From assembly GCA_035551475.1 (NCBI GenBank), contig DASZMX010000091.1:50728-114727 (forward strand): a stretch of 64,000 bases of DNA, written 5' to 3'. This stretch comes from DASZMX01 sp035551475 (GTDB lineage: Bacteria; Verrucomicrobiota; Verrucomicrobiia; Limisphaerales; Palsa-1400). The position numbers were made by a program, and so were the translations under genes. The notes below the pieces were generated by a model. That model was not told the origin of the DNA. It made no database searches and saw only the letters and a program-made list of their open reading frames with translations. Shown piece after piece: positions 43,262-52,600 of the stretch; position 1 is the stretch's first letter; each line of letters begins with the position of its first letter.

Positions 43262-44281
43262 TTACCGCAAAACCGAATGGGACGCAACTGGTTTTGCCGT
43301 GTCATCGAATTGCCGGCGCCAGAGCCCGTCCGCGGGATACAAGAGGGCGGAACGCGCCATGATTTGATAGATTTCTGAGCGTGAAACCTTGATGCGCCGC
43401 GCGGGATCAAGGACGTTTTCACCGCGCAACTTGCCCAGCGTGCGGGCGCCAATAAGAATGGGCCACGCGCAAGCCAAACGCAGCCGCGCCTGGCTGCGCG
43501 GCAAGACATTCGTGTATTCCCAACCCGCCGCCAAATGCCCCTGCGCGCGCTCCAGATACGTGTCATAAAGCGGACGGAATTGCCCCATGAAGCCCGCCTC
43601 GAGCAGTTTCCCCGGGGCGATGCCCGCCAGTGCGACCGGCAAATAACATCGGCCCTGGCGAAGATCGACCGGAAGATCGCGCACGATGTTCACCAATTGC
43701 AGCCCTTGGCCGAAACGCACGCCATTCTCACGCCATGCTGCTTCGTCTTCAGCCGGCAGTTGAAATAAGTGCGCCAGACACATCTCGCTCCAAAACTCGC
43801 CCACGCAGCCCGCGACGCGATATGTGTAGTCCTCCAGTTCGGCGTCCGTGGGCAAGGCGACGATGTTTTGGGCGCTGGCCGCGGCAAAGCGCTGGAGGTC
43901 GAGCGCCTGGCCGCTGATGATAATGTCAAGCACACGACGAATGCGGCGTTGGTCCGCGGGCGCGCACCCCTCCAGCAAGCGCAGGGATTCTTCGACTCGT
44001 TCCAGCAATGTCTTTTCGGCCGGAGAAGATTGGGTTTGCGCCAACGGCCCAAAATGCAGCGGCGCCGAGGATTGGCCCAAAATGCGAGCGCGCAACTGGT
44101 CGAGAGCTTGCAAGCGGAGTTCGAGCGAAATGACCGCCGTGTCCGCCACCGTATCGGTCGTGCGCGCGAGCAGATAGGCGAGGCCAATTTGCGGGCGGAC
44201 TGCGGCCGGCAGGACGCGCAATGTCAAATAGAACGACCGCGAAACCTCGCGCAAGAGAGAGGTGACGTCGGGCGCGCGCAT
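43262..44281 (-). CDS. Squalene/phytoene synthase family protein
   Basis: 339 residues. First aspartate motif in LARTTDTVADT (D-x-x-x-D) and second in VNIVRDLPVDLRQGRCYLP, both intact, with SRSFYLTLRVLP at the N-terminus. It condenses two prenyl diphosphates head to head, giving squalene (hopanoids) or phytoene (carotenoids); which one is not decidable, although RTTDTVADT fits squalene-type relatives. It follows argH by 4 nt and precedes the repeat protein by 2 nt. Confidence 0.88.
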   Translation of the reverse strand: MRAPDVTSLLREVSRSFYLTLRVLPAAVRPQIGLAYLLARTTDTVADTAVISLELRLQALDQLRARILGQSSAPLHFGPLAQTQSSPAEKTLLERVEESLRLLEGCAPADQRRIRRVLDIIISGQALDLQRFAAASAQNIVALPTDAELEDYTYRVAGCVGEFWSEMCLAHLFQLPAEDEAAWRENGVRFGQGLQLVNIVRDLPVDLRQGRCYLPVALAGIAPGKLLEAGFMGQFRPLYDTYLERAQGHLAAGWEYTNVLPRSQARLRLACAWPILIGARTLGKLRGENVLDPARRIKVSRSEIYQIMARSALLYPADGLWRRQFDDTAKPVASHSVLR

Positions 44282-44285
44282 GAAT

Positions 44286-45686
44286 TTAACCGAGGATCTT
44301 TTCCCAGCGGGCCAACTGGGCGGCGACTTGCTCCGTGCCCGGGGCGCCGACCATGCGGCGGGCCGCCAGGGCGTTGCTCAAATTAAAAACCTCGGCCGCA
44401 TCGGCGCCAAAATGGGGATCGACCAACTGCAGTTCCGCGGCGGTGAGCTCATGCAACCCTTTCCCCAGTTTTTCGGCCGCGGCCACCGCCGAGCCGACAT
44501 GGTGATGCGCTTGCCGAAATGGAACCCCGTGACGCACGAGGTAATCCGCGAGATCGGTCGCCAGCAGAGCTGAATCATGCGCGACGGTTTTGCAGCGCTT
44601 CTCGTTGACAGTGATATGGAGCATCATGCCCGCCATCAAACGCACACACGCGCGAATCGTGTCCGCCGAATCGAAGAGACGTTCCTTGTCCTCCTGCAAA
44701 TCACGGTTGTAAGTCATCGGCAGACCTTTCTGCAGCGTCAGCAGCGCGAGCAGGTTGCCGAAGACACGCCCGGATTTGCCGCGTGTCAGTTCGGCGACGT
44801 CAGGGTTTTTCTTTTGCGGCATGAGCGAGGAGCCCGTGGTGTAGGCGTCGGAAATGAAAATAAAGTGGAATTCAGCCGTGGCCCACAAGATGCAATCTTC
44901 CGCCAATCGCGAAAGGTGAACAGCCATCAAGGCGGCGGCGGAGCAGAATTCCACCGCAAAATCACGGTCGCAAATTGCGTCCATGGAATTCTGGCTCAAG
45001 CGCGGCGCGCCATTGGCGTCCACAAAACCGAGATCCTTGGCCACCATTTCACGCTCCAGCGGCAGCGTCGAGCCGGCAATCGCGCCGCTGCCGAGCGGGC
45101 AGACATTGGCGCGATAAAAACAGTCAAGCAAACGCTCCCGATCGCGCTCCAGCATTTCGACATAGGCCAAAAGATGGTGCGAAAAATAAACGGGCTGGGC
45201 GCGTTGCAAATGAGTGTAGCCCGGGATCACCACGTCCGCATACCGTCGCCCGAGGGCCACGAGCGATTTCTGCAAACCGCGAATCTCACCCGCCAACGCC
45301 GTGATTTCGTCGCGCAGCCACATGCGCACATCCAACGCCACTTGATCATTGCGCGAGCGGGCGGTGTGGAGCTTGGCGCCGGCCGGAGCGCGCCGCGTCA
45401 ATTCCGCCTCGATGTTCATGTGGACATCTTCGAGCTCGGGTTTCCACTGGAATTTGCCATCGCGAATTTCCTCCGCGATCTGGCTCATCGCCTCTTCGAT
45501 TTCGCGCAGCTCTGGCTTGGTGAGAATGCCTATTTTTTGGAGCATTCCCGCGTGCGCCAATGAGCCCAAAATGTCATGTTCCCAAAGACGCCAATCGAAG
45601 GAAACGGATTGGCTGAACCGGGCGACTTCCTGCGCGGGACCTTCGGAGAAACGCGCGCTGCGAGAGACTGGAGCATCGGACTTCAC
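44286..45686 (-). CDS. argH: Argininosuccinate lyase
   Basis: 466 residues, usual length. The fumarase-superfamily signature GSSLMPQKKNPD, the catalytic TARSRNDQVA block and the HTHLQRAQPV-like YTHLQRAQP are present. It releases arginine and fumarate from argininosuccinate. Its stop lies 4 nt before the squalene-synthase gene; msrQ lies upstream on the same strand after a 74-nt gap. Confidence 0.96.
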   Translation of the reverse strand: MKSDAPVSRSARFSEGPAQEVARFSQSVSFDWRLWEHDILGSLAHAGMLQKIGILTKPELREIEEAMSQIAEEIRDGKFQWKPELEDVHMNIEAELTRRAPAGAKLHTARSRNDQVALDVRMWLRDEITALAGEIRGLQKSLVALGRRYADVVIPGYTHLQRAQPVYFSHHLLAYVEMLERDRERLLDCFYRANVCPLGSGAIAGSTLPLEREMVAKDLGFVDANGAPRLSQNSMDAICDRDFAVEFCSAAALMAVHLSRLAEDCILWATAEFHFIFISDAYTTGSSLMPQKKNPDVAELTRGKSGRVFGNLLALLTLQKGLPMTYNRDLQEDKERLFDSADTIRACVRLMAGMMLHITVNEKRCKTVAHDSALLATDLADYLVRHGVPFRQAHHHVGSAVAAAEKLGKGLHELTAAELQLVDPHFGADAAEVFNLSNALAARRMVGAPGTEQVAAQLARWEKILG

Positions 45687-45760
45687 GATGGGCGGATGAT
45701 GGGAGGCGCCACTGGGAAAGTCACGCGGGAAAATGGACGGCAGAAGCCCGGCGCCGGCGA

Positions 45761-46381
45761 CTACGCGCGCGCGGGCGCCGCCGGCGCCGTCTTAGGCTGG
45801 CGCAAGGAAACAACCACACGGTACCCGAGCAGCAGCAAAAGAACCGCGCCGAAGATGAGCGGCAGGCGGGTATCCGCCTTGGTCTGCATGTAATAATGCA
45901 CGACACCCGCGATGCCGGCCACATACGCGAGACGATGAAGCGCGCGCCAGCGTTTGCCGCCCAGACGCTTGATCATGGCATTGGTGGACGTGATGGCGAG
46001 TGGCGCCATGACGAGCAAACCAACACTGCCAACGATGAGGTATTTTCGTTTGACCATTTCCGACAGCGTCCCGCTGACACTGAAGGAACGATCCAAGGTG
46101 AAGAAAATCAGGAAATGCGCCAACGCGTAAAAGAAGGCGTAAAGGCCGAATGTGCGCCGCGAAAAAATAATCCAATTCCATCCGCTCAGCTTCCGCAACG
46201 GTGTGACGAGCAACGTCAATAATAAGCAAATCAACGCCATCATGCCGGTGGTGAGAAGCGCGAAATTGACCGGATTGGCGCCGAGTTGATGACGCCATGC
46301 GTCCCAGGCCAGCAAAACGGCCGGAACAGCCGGATTGACCAGCACAAGGAGACGGGCAAAGCGAAGATCGTTTTCTTTCAT
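45761..46381 (-). CDS. msrQ: Haem-binding membrane subunit of the MsrPQ methionine sulfoxide reductase
   Basis: 206 residues with six membrane segments. The conserved histidines of the YedZ family are in FYALAHFLIFF and near RWRALHRLAYVAG and VVHYYMQTK. It passes electrons from the quinone pool to periplasmic MsrP. It is 10 nt downstream of msrP, in the usual pairing. Confidence 0.92.
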   Translation of the reverse strand: MKENDLRFARLLVLVNPAVPAVLLAWDAWRHQLGANPVNFALLTTGMMALICLLLTLLVTPLRKLSGWNWIIFSRRTFGLYAFFYALAHFLIFFTLDRSFSVSGTLSEMVKRKYLIVGSVGLLVMAPLAITSTNAMIKRLGGKRWRALHRLAYVAGIAGVVHYYMQTKADTRLPLIFGAVLLLLLGYRVVVSLRQPKTAPAAPARA

Positions 46382-46391
46382 GGCGCGCGAG

Positions 46392-47432
46392 TCAGAAGTT
46401 CAAGCGCAAATCCATGCCTTGATAAAGTGAGGCGACCTGATCGGCATAACCATTGAACGGCAGCGTCGGACGGCGGCCTGATTCGCCGATCCGCTGTTCC
46501 GTGGCCTGGCTCCAGCGCGGGTGATCAACCTGCGGATTGACGTTGGCATAAAAGCCGTATTCCCGCGGAGCGGCGGCGCTCCAGGTGGTTCGAGGCTGGT
46601 CCGCGACCAGATTTATTTTGACGATCGATTTGATGCCTTTGAACCCATATTTCCAGGGAACCACCAACCGTAGCGGCGCGCCATCCTGCGGCGGAAGCGC
46701 GCGGCCATAGAGTCCGCTGGCCAGAAGCGTCAGCGGATGCATCGCTTCATCCAGGCGCAAGCCTTCGATGTACGGCCAATCCAGCACTTCCCCGCGCTGG
46801 CCGGGCATCCGCTTTGAGTCAAGCAATGTTTCAAACGCCACGTACTTCGCTTCCGGCTGGGGCTGCACAACGTCGAGAAGCTTGGACAAGGAATAACCCG
46901 CCCAGGGAATCACCATGGACCATCCTTCGACACAGCGCATGCGATAAATGCGCTCTTCCGGCGGACTCAATTGCAACAACTCAGCCTGGGTGAAGACGCG
47001 CGGATTTTTTACCAAGCCTCCTACCGTGACCGTCCAACCAGACGTGTCGAAATGCGCGGCGGCATCGGCCACGCCTTCCTTGTCCGTGGAAAACTCGTAG
47101 AAATTGTTGTAATGCGTGATGTCTTGCAGCGAAGTGGCAGGATCCGTGACATGAAAGCCCGAGGACGCGTCAGTCGATGAAGCCTTGAGGCCAGTCAACG
47201 GAGCTGTCTTGACAGCCCCGGCGCCAACGTGATTGAGGCGTCGGTACAACAAGCCGGTCGCGGCGACGCTGGCCGCCATGATTCCCGCCTGCAAAAACGT
47301 GCGGCGATTAAAATAGGCCGAAGCGGGCGTAACCTCAGCCGCGGAAATTTTATTTGGATCTTTCAAACAAATGGATCTGCGACAACAGACCCCAGCGTAG
47401 AAAGAATCTTGCAAGCGATCAACTGCGATCAT
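46392..47432 (-). CDS. msrP: Molybdopterin catalytic subunit MsrP of protein methionine-sulfoxide reductase
   Basis: 346 residues from ATG 47432; by comparison with YedY, a TTG at 47366 (LKDPNKI) is an alternative that removes 22 residues. A Tat signal (NRRTFLQAGIMAAS) precedes the sulfite-oxidase fold; the molybdenum-ligand cysteine is in RMRCVEGWSMVIPWAG. It repairs oxidised periplasmic proteins. It needs molybdenum cofactor, whose MoaA is encoded at 16.9 kb. Confidence 0.93.
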   Translation of the reverse strand: MIAVDRLQDSFYAGVCCRRSICLKDPNKISAAEVTPASAYFNRRTFLQAGIMAASVAATGLLYRRLNHVGAGAVKTAPLTGLKASSTDASSGFHVTDPATSLQDITHYNNFYEFSTDKEGVADAAAHFDTSGWTVTVGGLVKNPRVFTQAELLQLSPPEERIYRMRCVEGWSMVIPWAGYSLSKLLDVVQPQPEAKYVAFETLLDSKRMPGQRGEVLDWPYIEGLRLDEAMHPLTLLASGLYGRALPPQDGAPLRLVVPWKYGFKGIKSIVKINLVADQPRTTWSAAAPREYGFYANVNPQVDHPRWSQATEQRIGESGRRPTLPFNGYADQVASLYQGMDLRLNF

Positions 47433-47485
47433 CTAAATGCAGGCGTTTCCACGCACGAGCAGGCCGGCTGGCATTCGGCTTTGAT

Positions 47486-48481
47486 ATGACAGGATTTCTT
47501 GGGCAGACTCCGGGCGTGAAGAGCGCGAAGCATGTTTTGGTCACGGGCGGGGCTGGGTTTATTGGATCACACTTGGTGGAACGACTGCTAGCTGATGGCA
47601 AGCCGGTGGTGGTGATCGATGATTGCTCGACCGGGCGCAAGGAAAACCTCGCGGCGGTATGGCAGCATCCAGGATTTAAATTTTTGGAGGGCCGGATTTC
47701 GGATCGGCCGGAACTGGCAGAATTGGCGGAAGGCGCGGAATCCATTTATCATCTCGCGGCGGCCGTCGGGGTGGATTTGGTGATGAAATCAGGCCTCCGG
47801 ACGATCGAAACAAATTTGCGGGAAACGCAATGCGTGCTGAATGCCGCCGACGCCAGGCAAACCCCCGTCTTGATCACCTCCACGAGCGAAGTGTACGGCA
47901 AAAGCGTGAAGGGTGCGTTTGCGGAAGAGGACGACTTGCTCATTGGTCCGCCGCATTTCAGCCGCTGGAGTTATGCCTGCTCCAAACTGATGGACGAATT
48001 TCTAGCGCTGGCGCATGCCAAAGAGCTGGGGACGCCGGTGACGATCGCGCGGCTTTTCAACACGGTGGGGCCGCGGCAAACCGGGGAGCACGGAATGGCG
48101 CTGCCACGCTTTATCGCCGCGGCCAAAAGAGGCGAGCCGCTGCGGGTGTTCGGCGACGGCGCACAGACGAGATGCTTTTGTTATGTTGCAGATACCGTGG
48201 AGGCGTTGTTGCGCCTGCAAGGGGCGGCGGCGGCGCGCGGGGAAGTATGCAACGTGGGAAGCGAAGAAGAAGTGACCATCAAAGGCCTGGCTGAAATGGT
48301 GTTGGAAGCTCTAGGGTCAACGTCAACCATTGAAATGGTGCCCTACGCCACCGCCTATCCAGCTGGGTTCGAAGACATGCTGCGGCGCCGCCCTAATGTG
48401 GAAAAGCTGGCGCGTCTGACGCAGTTTCGCGCCCGCACGTCCCTGGCCGAGATCATTCGCCTGACGGCGCAAGCGGGTTGA
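47486..48481 (+). CDS. NAD-dependent nucleotide-sugar epimerase/dehydratase
   Basis: 331 residues from ATG 47486 (GTG 47516 also possible). Rossmann motif VTGGAGFIGSH, STSEVYGK and the catalytic YACSK (Tyr-x-x-x-Lys), typical of the extended SDR family that includes UDP-glucose epimerase, UDP-glucuronate decarboxylase and dTDP-glucose dehydratase. Substrate unknown. Transcript probably ends at the 12-bp hairpin 7 nt later. Confidence 0.88.
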   Translation: MTGFLGQTPGVKSAKHVLVTGGAGFIGSHLVERLLADGKPVVVIDDCSTGRKENLAAVWQHPGFKFLEGRISDRPELAELAEGAESIYHLAAAVGVDLVMKSGLRTIETNLRETQCVLNAADARQTPVLITSTSEVYGKSVKGAFAEEDDLLIGPPHFSRWSYACSKLMDEFLALAHAKELGTPVTIARLFNTVGPRQTGEHGMALPRFIAAAKRGEPLRVFGDGAQTRCFCYVADTVEALLRLQGAAAARGEVCNVGSEEEVTIKGLAEMVLEALGSTSTIEMVPYATAYPAGFEDMLRRRPNVEKLARLTQFRARTSLAEIIRLTAQAG

Positions 48482-48487
48482 AAAGCA

Positions 48488-48515
48488 AACAAGGCATCCT
48501 TGCGGATGCCTTGTT
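48488..48515. terminator. Perfect 12-bp hairpin between epimerase and pseudopilin
   Basis: AACAAGGCATCC (48488-48499), loop TTGC, GGATGCCTTGTT (48504-48515). It lies between the convergent genes and can end transcription from both sides. The T tail is weak (CGTGTT). Confidence 0.7.
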
Positions 48516-48545
48516 CGTGTTAAAGACGATTAAGCCTGAATCCAA

Positions 48546-49403
48546 TTAGGGGAACAGGATGCGGATGGAATTCGGCGTCACTTGGGAGTGGCTGGACGGC
48601 CATTGGCTGGCGTCAGGGCCGGCATTCTTGAGCCAGTTTTGGCGGAAGCCAGCGGAGGTGACTTGCTGGGCGCTGCCGTCGCCAAGGAGAATGTTGCCCG
48701 CGCCAGCGATATTGCCAGCGGTATGGAGTTTAGCCGACCAACCGACGGTGCCGGAACTCGGCATACCGGTGGGAACGCTCTTGGCGGTATAGGAGATGCC
48801 GTTGGTGGACATATCGACATCATCACCCGTGGTCGTGCCGACCGCCGGTGAGAAGCCGTAGTTGGGGTCCTGGCCCGTCGCCGTGGCAGAAGCGCCAAGG
48901 TTACGGTCGCCGCCCAAGATACCCTGGGGATAGGTGTCGCTCGCGCCCGTGCCGATGAAGTAGGAGCAATTGGTGTTATTGAAATTGCCGATATTCGGGG
49001 CGATAGCGCCCAGCGAAGCCGGCGCATAGAAGTTGGTGTTGGCAATGCGATCGTCCGACGGGCAGGTCACAACTTTCGCCGATTGACCCAACTCGTTCTG
49101 GAGAATGGCGTAATTGGTGAAACCGATGGCGCCTTCGCTGTCAGCAGTGGACAGGAGGTCGGAATAGCCGCCCAAAGCAGTGGTCTGCTGGGAAGGATAA
49201 CGGTCGCCGTTATCGTTGGCCCAAATGCGGTAAGCAGTGCCGATCTGCTTGAGATTGTTTACGCAGGAAATACGCTGGGCTTTCTGTTTGGCGCGAGCGA
49301 GAGCAGGGAGGAGCATGCTGGCCAGAATCGCGATGATCGCGATCACGACGAGCAATTCAATCAGGGTGAACGCCCCAATTTTCTGATTTCGAATCTTTTT
49401 CAT
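48546..49403 (-). CDS. Type II secretion-type pseudopilin
   Basis: 285 residues from ATG 49403 (longer start at 49451 removed). N-terminal prepilin motif GAFTLIELLVVIAIIAILAS, then ALARAKQKAQRISCVNNLKQ and a large globular domain with WANDNGDRYPS and, near the end, HTAGN..GDG, a variant of the H-Xn-DG ending. It is very like the pilin at 22.1 kb in plan but not in sequence. Probably secreted and polymerised or attached to a type II-like machine. Preceded by tandem palindromes. Confidence 0.85.
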   Translation of the reverse strand: MKKIRNQKIGAFTLIELLVVIAIIAILASMLLPALARAKQKAQRISCVNNLKQIGTAYRIWANDNGDRYPSQQTTALGGYSDLLSTADSEGAIGFTNYAILQNELGQSAKVVTCPSDDRIANTNFYAPASLGAIAPNIGNFNNTNCSYFIGTGASDTYPQGILGGDRNLGASATATGQDPNYGFSPAVGTTTGDDVDMSTNGISYTAKSVPTGMPSSGTVGWSAKLHTAGNIAGAGNILLGDGSAQQVTSAGFRQNWLKNAGPDASQWPSSHSQVTPNSIRILFP

Positions 49404-49564
49404 ATTATATTGGTTATGTGTTTGCAATGGAGCGCGCACTGTAATTTCCAAACATTGCCAGTGTCAACGCGATTTGAATTATTTTTTAAGCAATGTTGGC
49501 GCCACCCTTCTGTCTTTACCCGCCCACCCGGCGCTCGGGATGGTTTACGAGGGATGCGTGAGGA

Positions 49565-49622
49565 TTGCGCGAAATTTCCACGCATAATGCGTGGGAAAAA
49601 CACGCGCATTTTGCGCGAAATT
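49565..49622. repeat. Tandem palindromes with a 12-bp direct repeat, downstream of ychF
   Basis: TTGCGCGAAATT occurs at 49565-49576 and exactly again at 49611-49622. Between and around them are palindromes CCACGCAT-A-ATGCGTGG (49578-49594) and CGCGCA-TTT-TGCGCG (49603-49617). They lie between the stop of ychF and the start of the pseudopilin, both minus strand. They may be a terminator, an operator array, or a short repeat element. Confidence 0.5.
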
Positions 49623-49628
49623 GACGCA

Positions 49629-50732
49629 TTACACGTTGAATTTGAATAAAAGGACGTCGCCATCCTTGACGACATACTCCTTGCCTTCCATCCGGTACAA
49701 CCCGGCATCGCGAGCCGCAGCCACGGAACCGCACCGGACCAAATCGGCATAAGCCACCGTTTCGGCCTTAATGAACCCACGCTCGAAGTCGCTATGGATG
49801 ACTCCAGCCGCTTTGGGGGCGGTGTCGCCAGCGTGAATCGTCCAAGCCCGGGCTTCCTTTTCGCCAGCCGTAAAATAGGTGCGAAGCCCCAAAAGGTGAA
49901 AAACGCTGCGAATAAGGTTTCCGACTCCCGATTCGGCGACGCCCAATTCCTTGAGGAAAGCGCCTGCCTCTTCTTCGGAGAGATCCACCAGATCGCTTTC
50001 AATCTGGGCGCTAATGATGACTGTTTCGCAGGCGTGATGCGTTTTGGCGTACTCCGTCACGGCCACCACGTAGGGGTTGGAAGCGGCCCCGGCCAACTCG
50101 GATTCCTTGACGTTGGCGGCAAAAATCGTCGGTTTGTTGGTCAGGAAATAGAATCCCTTGGCCGCCGCCTTCTCCTCGGGAGTAAGGGCCAGGGTAATGG
50201 CGGATTTGCCGGTGTTGAAATGCACTTCGAACTTCTTCAGCAGATCAGACTCGGCAATGGCGGCTTTGTCCCCGCGTTTGGCGTCTTTGGCCAGTTTTTC
50301 GAGGCGTTTCTGGGTTGATTCCAAGTCCACCAGCGTTAATTCGGTGGCAATGGTCTCAATGTCGCGGACGGGGTCAATGGCGCCGGCAACATGATGAATG
50401 TCAGGATCCTCAAAACAACGGACGACCTGCACAATGGCATCGACTTCACGAATATGGCTGAGAAATTTGTTGCCCAAGCCTTCGCCCTGCGCGGCTCCTT
50501 TCACGAGGCCGGCGATGTCCACAAATTCCACGGCGGCAGGAATCAGGACGGATGTCTTGGCAATCTTGGCCAGCACGGCGAGGCGATCATCGGGAACGGT
50601 GACGATGCCCACATTCGGATCGATCGTGCAAAAAGGATAGTTGGCGGCCTGGGCTTTGCGCGTGCGGGTCACCGCGTTAAAGAGCGTGCTCTTTCCGACG
50701 TTAGGCAAACCGACGATTCCAGCTTTGAGCAT
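49629..50732 (-). CDS. ychF: Redox-regulated ATPase/GTPase YchF (Obg family)
   Basis: 367 residues. P-loop GLPNVGKSTLFNAVT, DIAGLVKGA, TNKPT and NKxE-type patterns and the C-terminal TGS domain (YTAGEKEARAWTI, then FIKAETVAY and VVKDGDVLLFKF). YchF binds the ribosome and 26S-like particles and responds to redox stress. It lies 8 nt downstream of obg on the same strand; both are GTPase-family ribosome factors. Confidence 0.95.
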   Translation of the reverse strand: MLKAGIVGLPNVGKSTLFNAVTRTRKAQAANYPFCTIDPNVGIVTVPDDRLAVLAKIAKTSVLIPAAVEFVDIAGLVKGAAQGEGLGNKFLSHIREVDAIVQVVRCFEDPDIHHVAGAIDPVRDIETIATELTLVDLESTQKRLEKLAKDAKRGDKAAIAESDLLKKFEVHFNTGKSAITLALTPEEKAAAKGFYFLTNKPTIFAANVKESELAGAASNPYVVAVTEYAKTHHACETVIISAQIESDLVDLSEEEAGAFLKELGVAESGVGNLIRSVFHLLGLRTYFTAGEKEARAWTIHAGDTAPKAAGVIHSDFERGFIKAETVAYADLVRCGSVAAARDAGLYRMEGKEYVVKDGDVLLFKFNV

Positions 50733-50740
50733 ATATATAT

Positions 50741-51919
50741 CTAGGTCTTGAGGGACGCTTGGGCGACTGCGTCGCGAATCACCTGCTTGAATTTTTCGAT
50801 ACCCTGATCAAACGCCGCCGAGATGGGCAACACGGGCGTCTTGCGCACTTTGCGTTTAAAGGCCTTTAAATTGTCCTCGGCGTTGGGTTCGTCCATTTTA
50901 TTGGCCACCACAATCGGCGTTTTTTCCAGAATGGTGGGATCGTAAAGCTCCAATTCGTGCAGGAGCTGTTTGTAATCATCCCACGGCTTGCGCCCGTCGG
51001 TTCCCGCCATGTCGAGCAGGACGACTATCGCTTTGCAACGTTCGATATGACGCAGAAATTTATGGCCAAGGCCGACATTTTGGTGGGCGCCTTCGATCAA
51101 ACCGGGCACATCGCACACGGTCAGGCGTTTGTAATCCGCATACTCGACGATGCCAATTTGCGGCGTGAGCGTGGTGAAGGGATACGGCGCAACTTTGGGA
51201 CGCGCTTTGGAAATGGCGGTCAAAAGCGTTGATTTGCCCGCATTGGGAAATCCAACCAGGCCAACCTCCGCAATGATGCGCAGTTCGAGCAGATAATTCC
51301 CTTCGCCGCCAGGCTCACCGGGTTGAGCAAAACGTGGCGCCTGCCGCCGGGCGGTGGCGAAGTTCCGATTGCCCAAGCCGCCGCGACCGCCCTTACAAAG
51401 AATAAATTGCTGGCCATTTTCGGTTAGATCAGCGACGAGTTCGCCCTTCTCGGGAGCGACTGGCGGGGCGGGCTCATCGGTTTCGAGATCGATCTCCATG
51501 GCGCGCTCGGAGCCGGCATGACGGATAATAGGGCGGCCACTGGAGCTGGCGGCAAAGGACGGCGGCGCAGCCTCCGCCTCGTCGTCGTCCGAATCTTCAT
51601 CCTCAGGCGAGGGCGTGGTGTCTTCCAAACGCCATACGAGTGTGCCGCAGGGGACCTTGACCAGAAGATCCTTGCCAGCCGGGCCGTCCATTCCCTTCCC
51701 CAAACCGTGATTGCCCTCCTCCGCTATGAGGCGCGGCGTATAGAATTGGTTAATGAGATTATTGAGGTCGTGATCGGCTTGAAGAATTACGTCGCCGCCG
51801 CGCCCGCCATTGCCGCCGCTCGGGCCGCCTTTGGGTCGAAAGGTTTCGCGCAGAAACGCAACACAGCCTTTGCCGCCGTGCCCGGCCTTCGCGTAAATCT
51901 TGACCTCATCAACGAACAT
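50741..51919 (-). CDS. obg: GTPase Obg/CgtA with acidic insertion
   Basis: 392 residues. The glycine-rich Obg fold (GGPSGGNGGRGGDV) is interrupted by about 58 extra residues (101-158), very rich in Asp/Glu/Pro (EDEDSDDDEAEA), before it resumes at LVADLTENGQ. The G domain follows with GFPNAGKST, DVPGLIEGA and NKMD. Obg binds the large ribosomal subunit and controls growth. It follows rpmA as in many bacteria. The usual C-terminal OCT tail is absent. Confidence 0.95.
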   Translation of the reverse strand: MFVDEVKIYAKAGHGGKGCVAFLRETFRPKGGPSGGNGGRGGDVILQADHDLNNLINQFYTPRLIAEEGNHGLGKGMDGPAGKDLLVKVPCGTLVWRLEDTTPSPEDEDSDDDEAEAAPPSFAASSSGRPIIRHAGSERAMEIDLETDEPAPPVAPEKGELVADLTENGQQFILCKGGRGGLGNRNFATARRQAPRFAQPGEPGGEGNYLLELRIIAEVGLVGFPNAGKSTLLTAISKARPKVAPYPFTTLTPQIGIVEYADYKRLTVCDVPGLIEGAHQNVGLGHKFLRHIERCKAIVVLLDMAGTDGRKPWDDYKQLLHELELYDPTILEKTPIVVANKMDEPNAEDNLKAFKRKVRKTPVLPISAAFDQGIEKFKQVIRDAVAQASLKT

Positions 51920-51972
51920 AAAAAAAAGGGCGAGGCCTGGACCGCCTCGCCTGCGAAATTAAAATAAACGCC

Positions 51973-52251
51973 CTAGTTTTGCTGGGCGGCAACCTCGTCT
52001 TTGACGGCGTTGGGAACGATGTTGATGCGGCGGCTGTTTTTGTCAAACAGAACTTTGCCGTCGATCAACGCGAACAGCGTCCAATCCCGGCCGGTGCCGA
52101 CATTGCTGCCCGCGACAAATTTCGAGCCGCGCTGGCGGACGAGAATGCTGCCGGCGGTGACGATCTGCCCGCCAAATTCCTTCACCCCGAGCCGCTTGCT
52201 CACGCTATCGCGGCCATTACGAACACTGCCTTGACCTTTTTTATGTGCCAT
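51973..52251 (-). CDS. rpmA: Ribosomal protein L27
   Basis: 92 residues. The start MAHKKGQGSVRNGRDSVSKR is the typical N-terminus that reaches the peptidyl transferase centre (with Gln in place of Gly at position 7), then RLGVKEFGGQ and the beta-barrel. It lies between rplU and obg, the standard order. Confidence 0.97.
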   Translation of the reverse strand: MAHKKGQGSVRNGRDSVSKRLGVKEFGGQIVTAGSILVRQRGSKFVAGSNVGTGRDWTLFALIDGKVLFDKNSRRINIVPNAVKDEVAAQQN

Positions 52252-52259
52252 ACTTCCTC

Positions 52260-52571
52260 CTAAACATTAATCTCTTTAATCTTGATGACCGACAATTCCT
52301 GCCGATGGCCGATCTTTTTGCGGTAGCCCTTGCGGCGCTTCAATTTGAAAGCGACCACTTTGGGCCCGCGAATATTTTTGACGACGTCCGCCACCACCGT
52401 CGCTTTGGCGATGGTTGGGGCGCCGAAAGTCGTTTTGCCTTCGTTGCCGATCAGCAGGACGCGATCGAACGTAAAGGTTTGACCCGCATCCACTGCGAGA
52501 TGTTCAACTTCCAAAGTGTCACCCGCGCTCACGCGGTACTGTTTGCTGCCGGTTTCAATTACTGCGTACAT
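52260..52571 (-). CDS. rplU: Ribosomal protein L21
   Basis: 103 residues: MYAVIETGSKQYRVSAGDTLE start and the KRRKGYRKKIGHRQ block that binds 23S rRNA. The first gene of the rplU-rpmA-obg-ychF unit. A sigma70-like promoter and an 8-bp hairpin precede it. Confidence 0.97.
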   Translation of the reverse strand: MYAVIETGSKQYRVSAGDTLEVEHLAVDAGQTFTFDRVLLIGNEGKTTFGAPTIAKATVVADVVKNIRGPKVVAFKLKRRKGYRKKIGHRQELSVIKIKEINV

Positions 52572-52600
52572 ATCGTATCAACGTATCAAAAAGAGCGTTC

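Noticed and set aside
41870..43378. 502-codon plus-strand frame opposite the repeat protein
   Set aside because: It mirrors a GC-biased Ala/Pro repeat gene; its translation is Arg/Pro/Ala-rich with no domain, and the minus-strand frame has a signal peptide, coiled coil and operon context.
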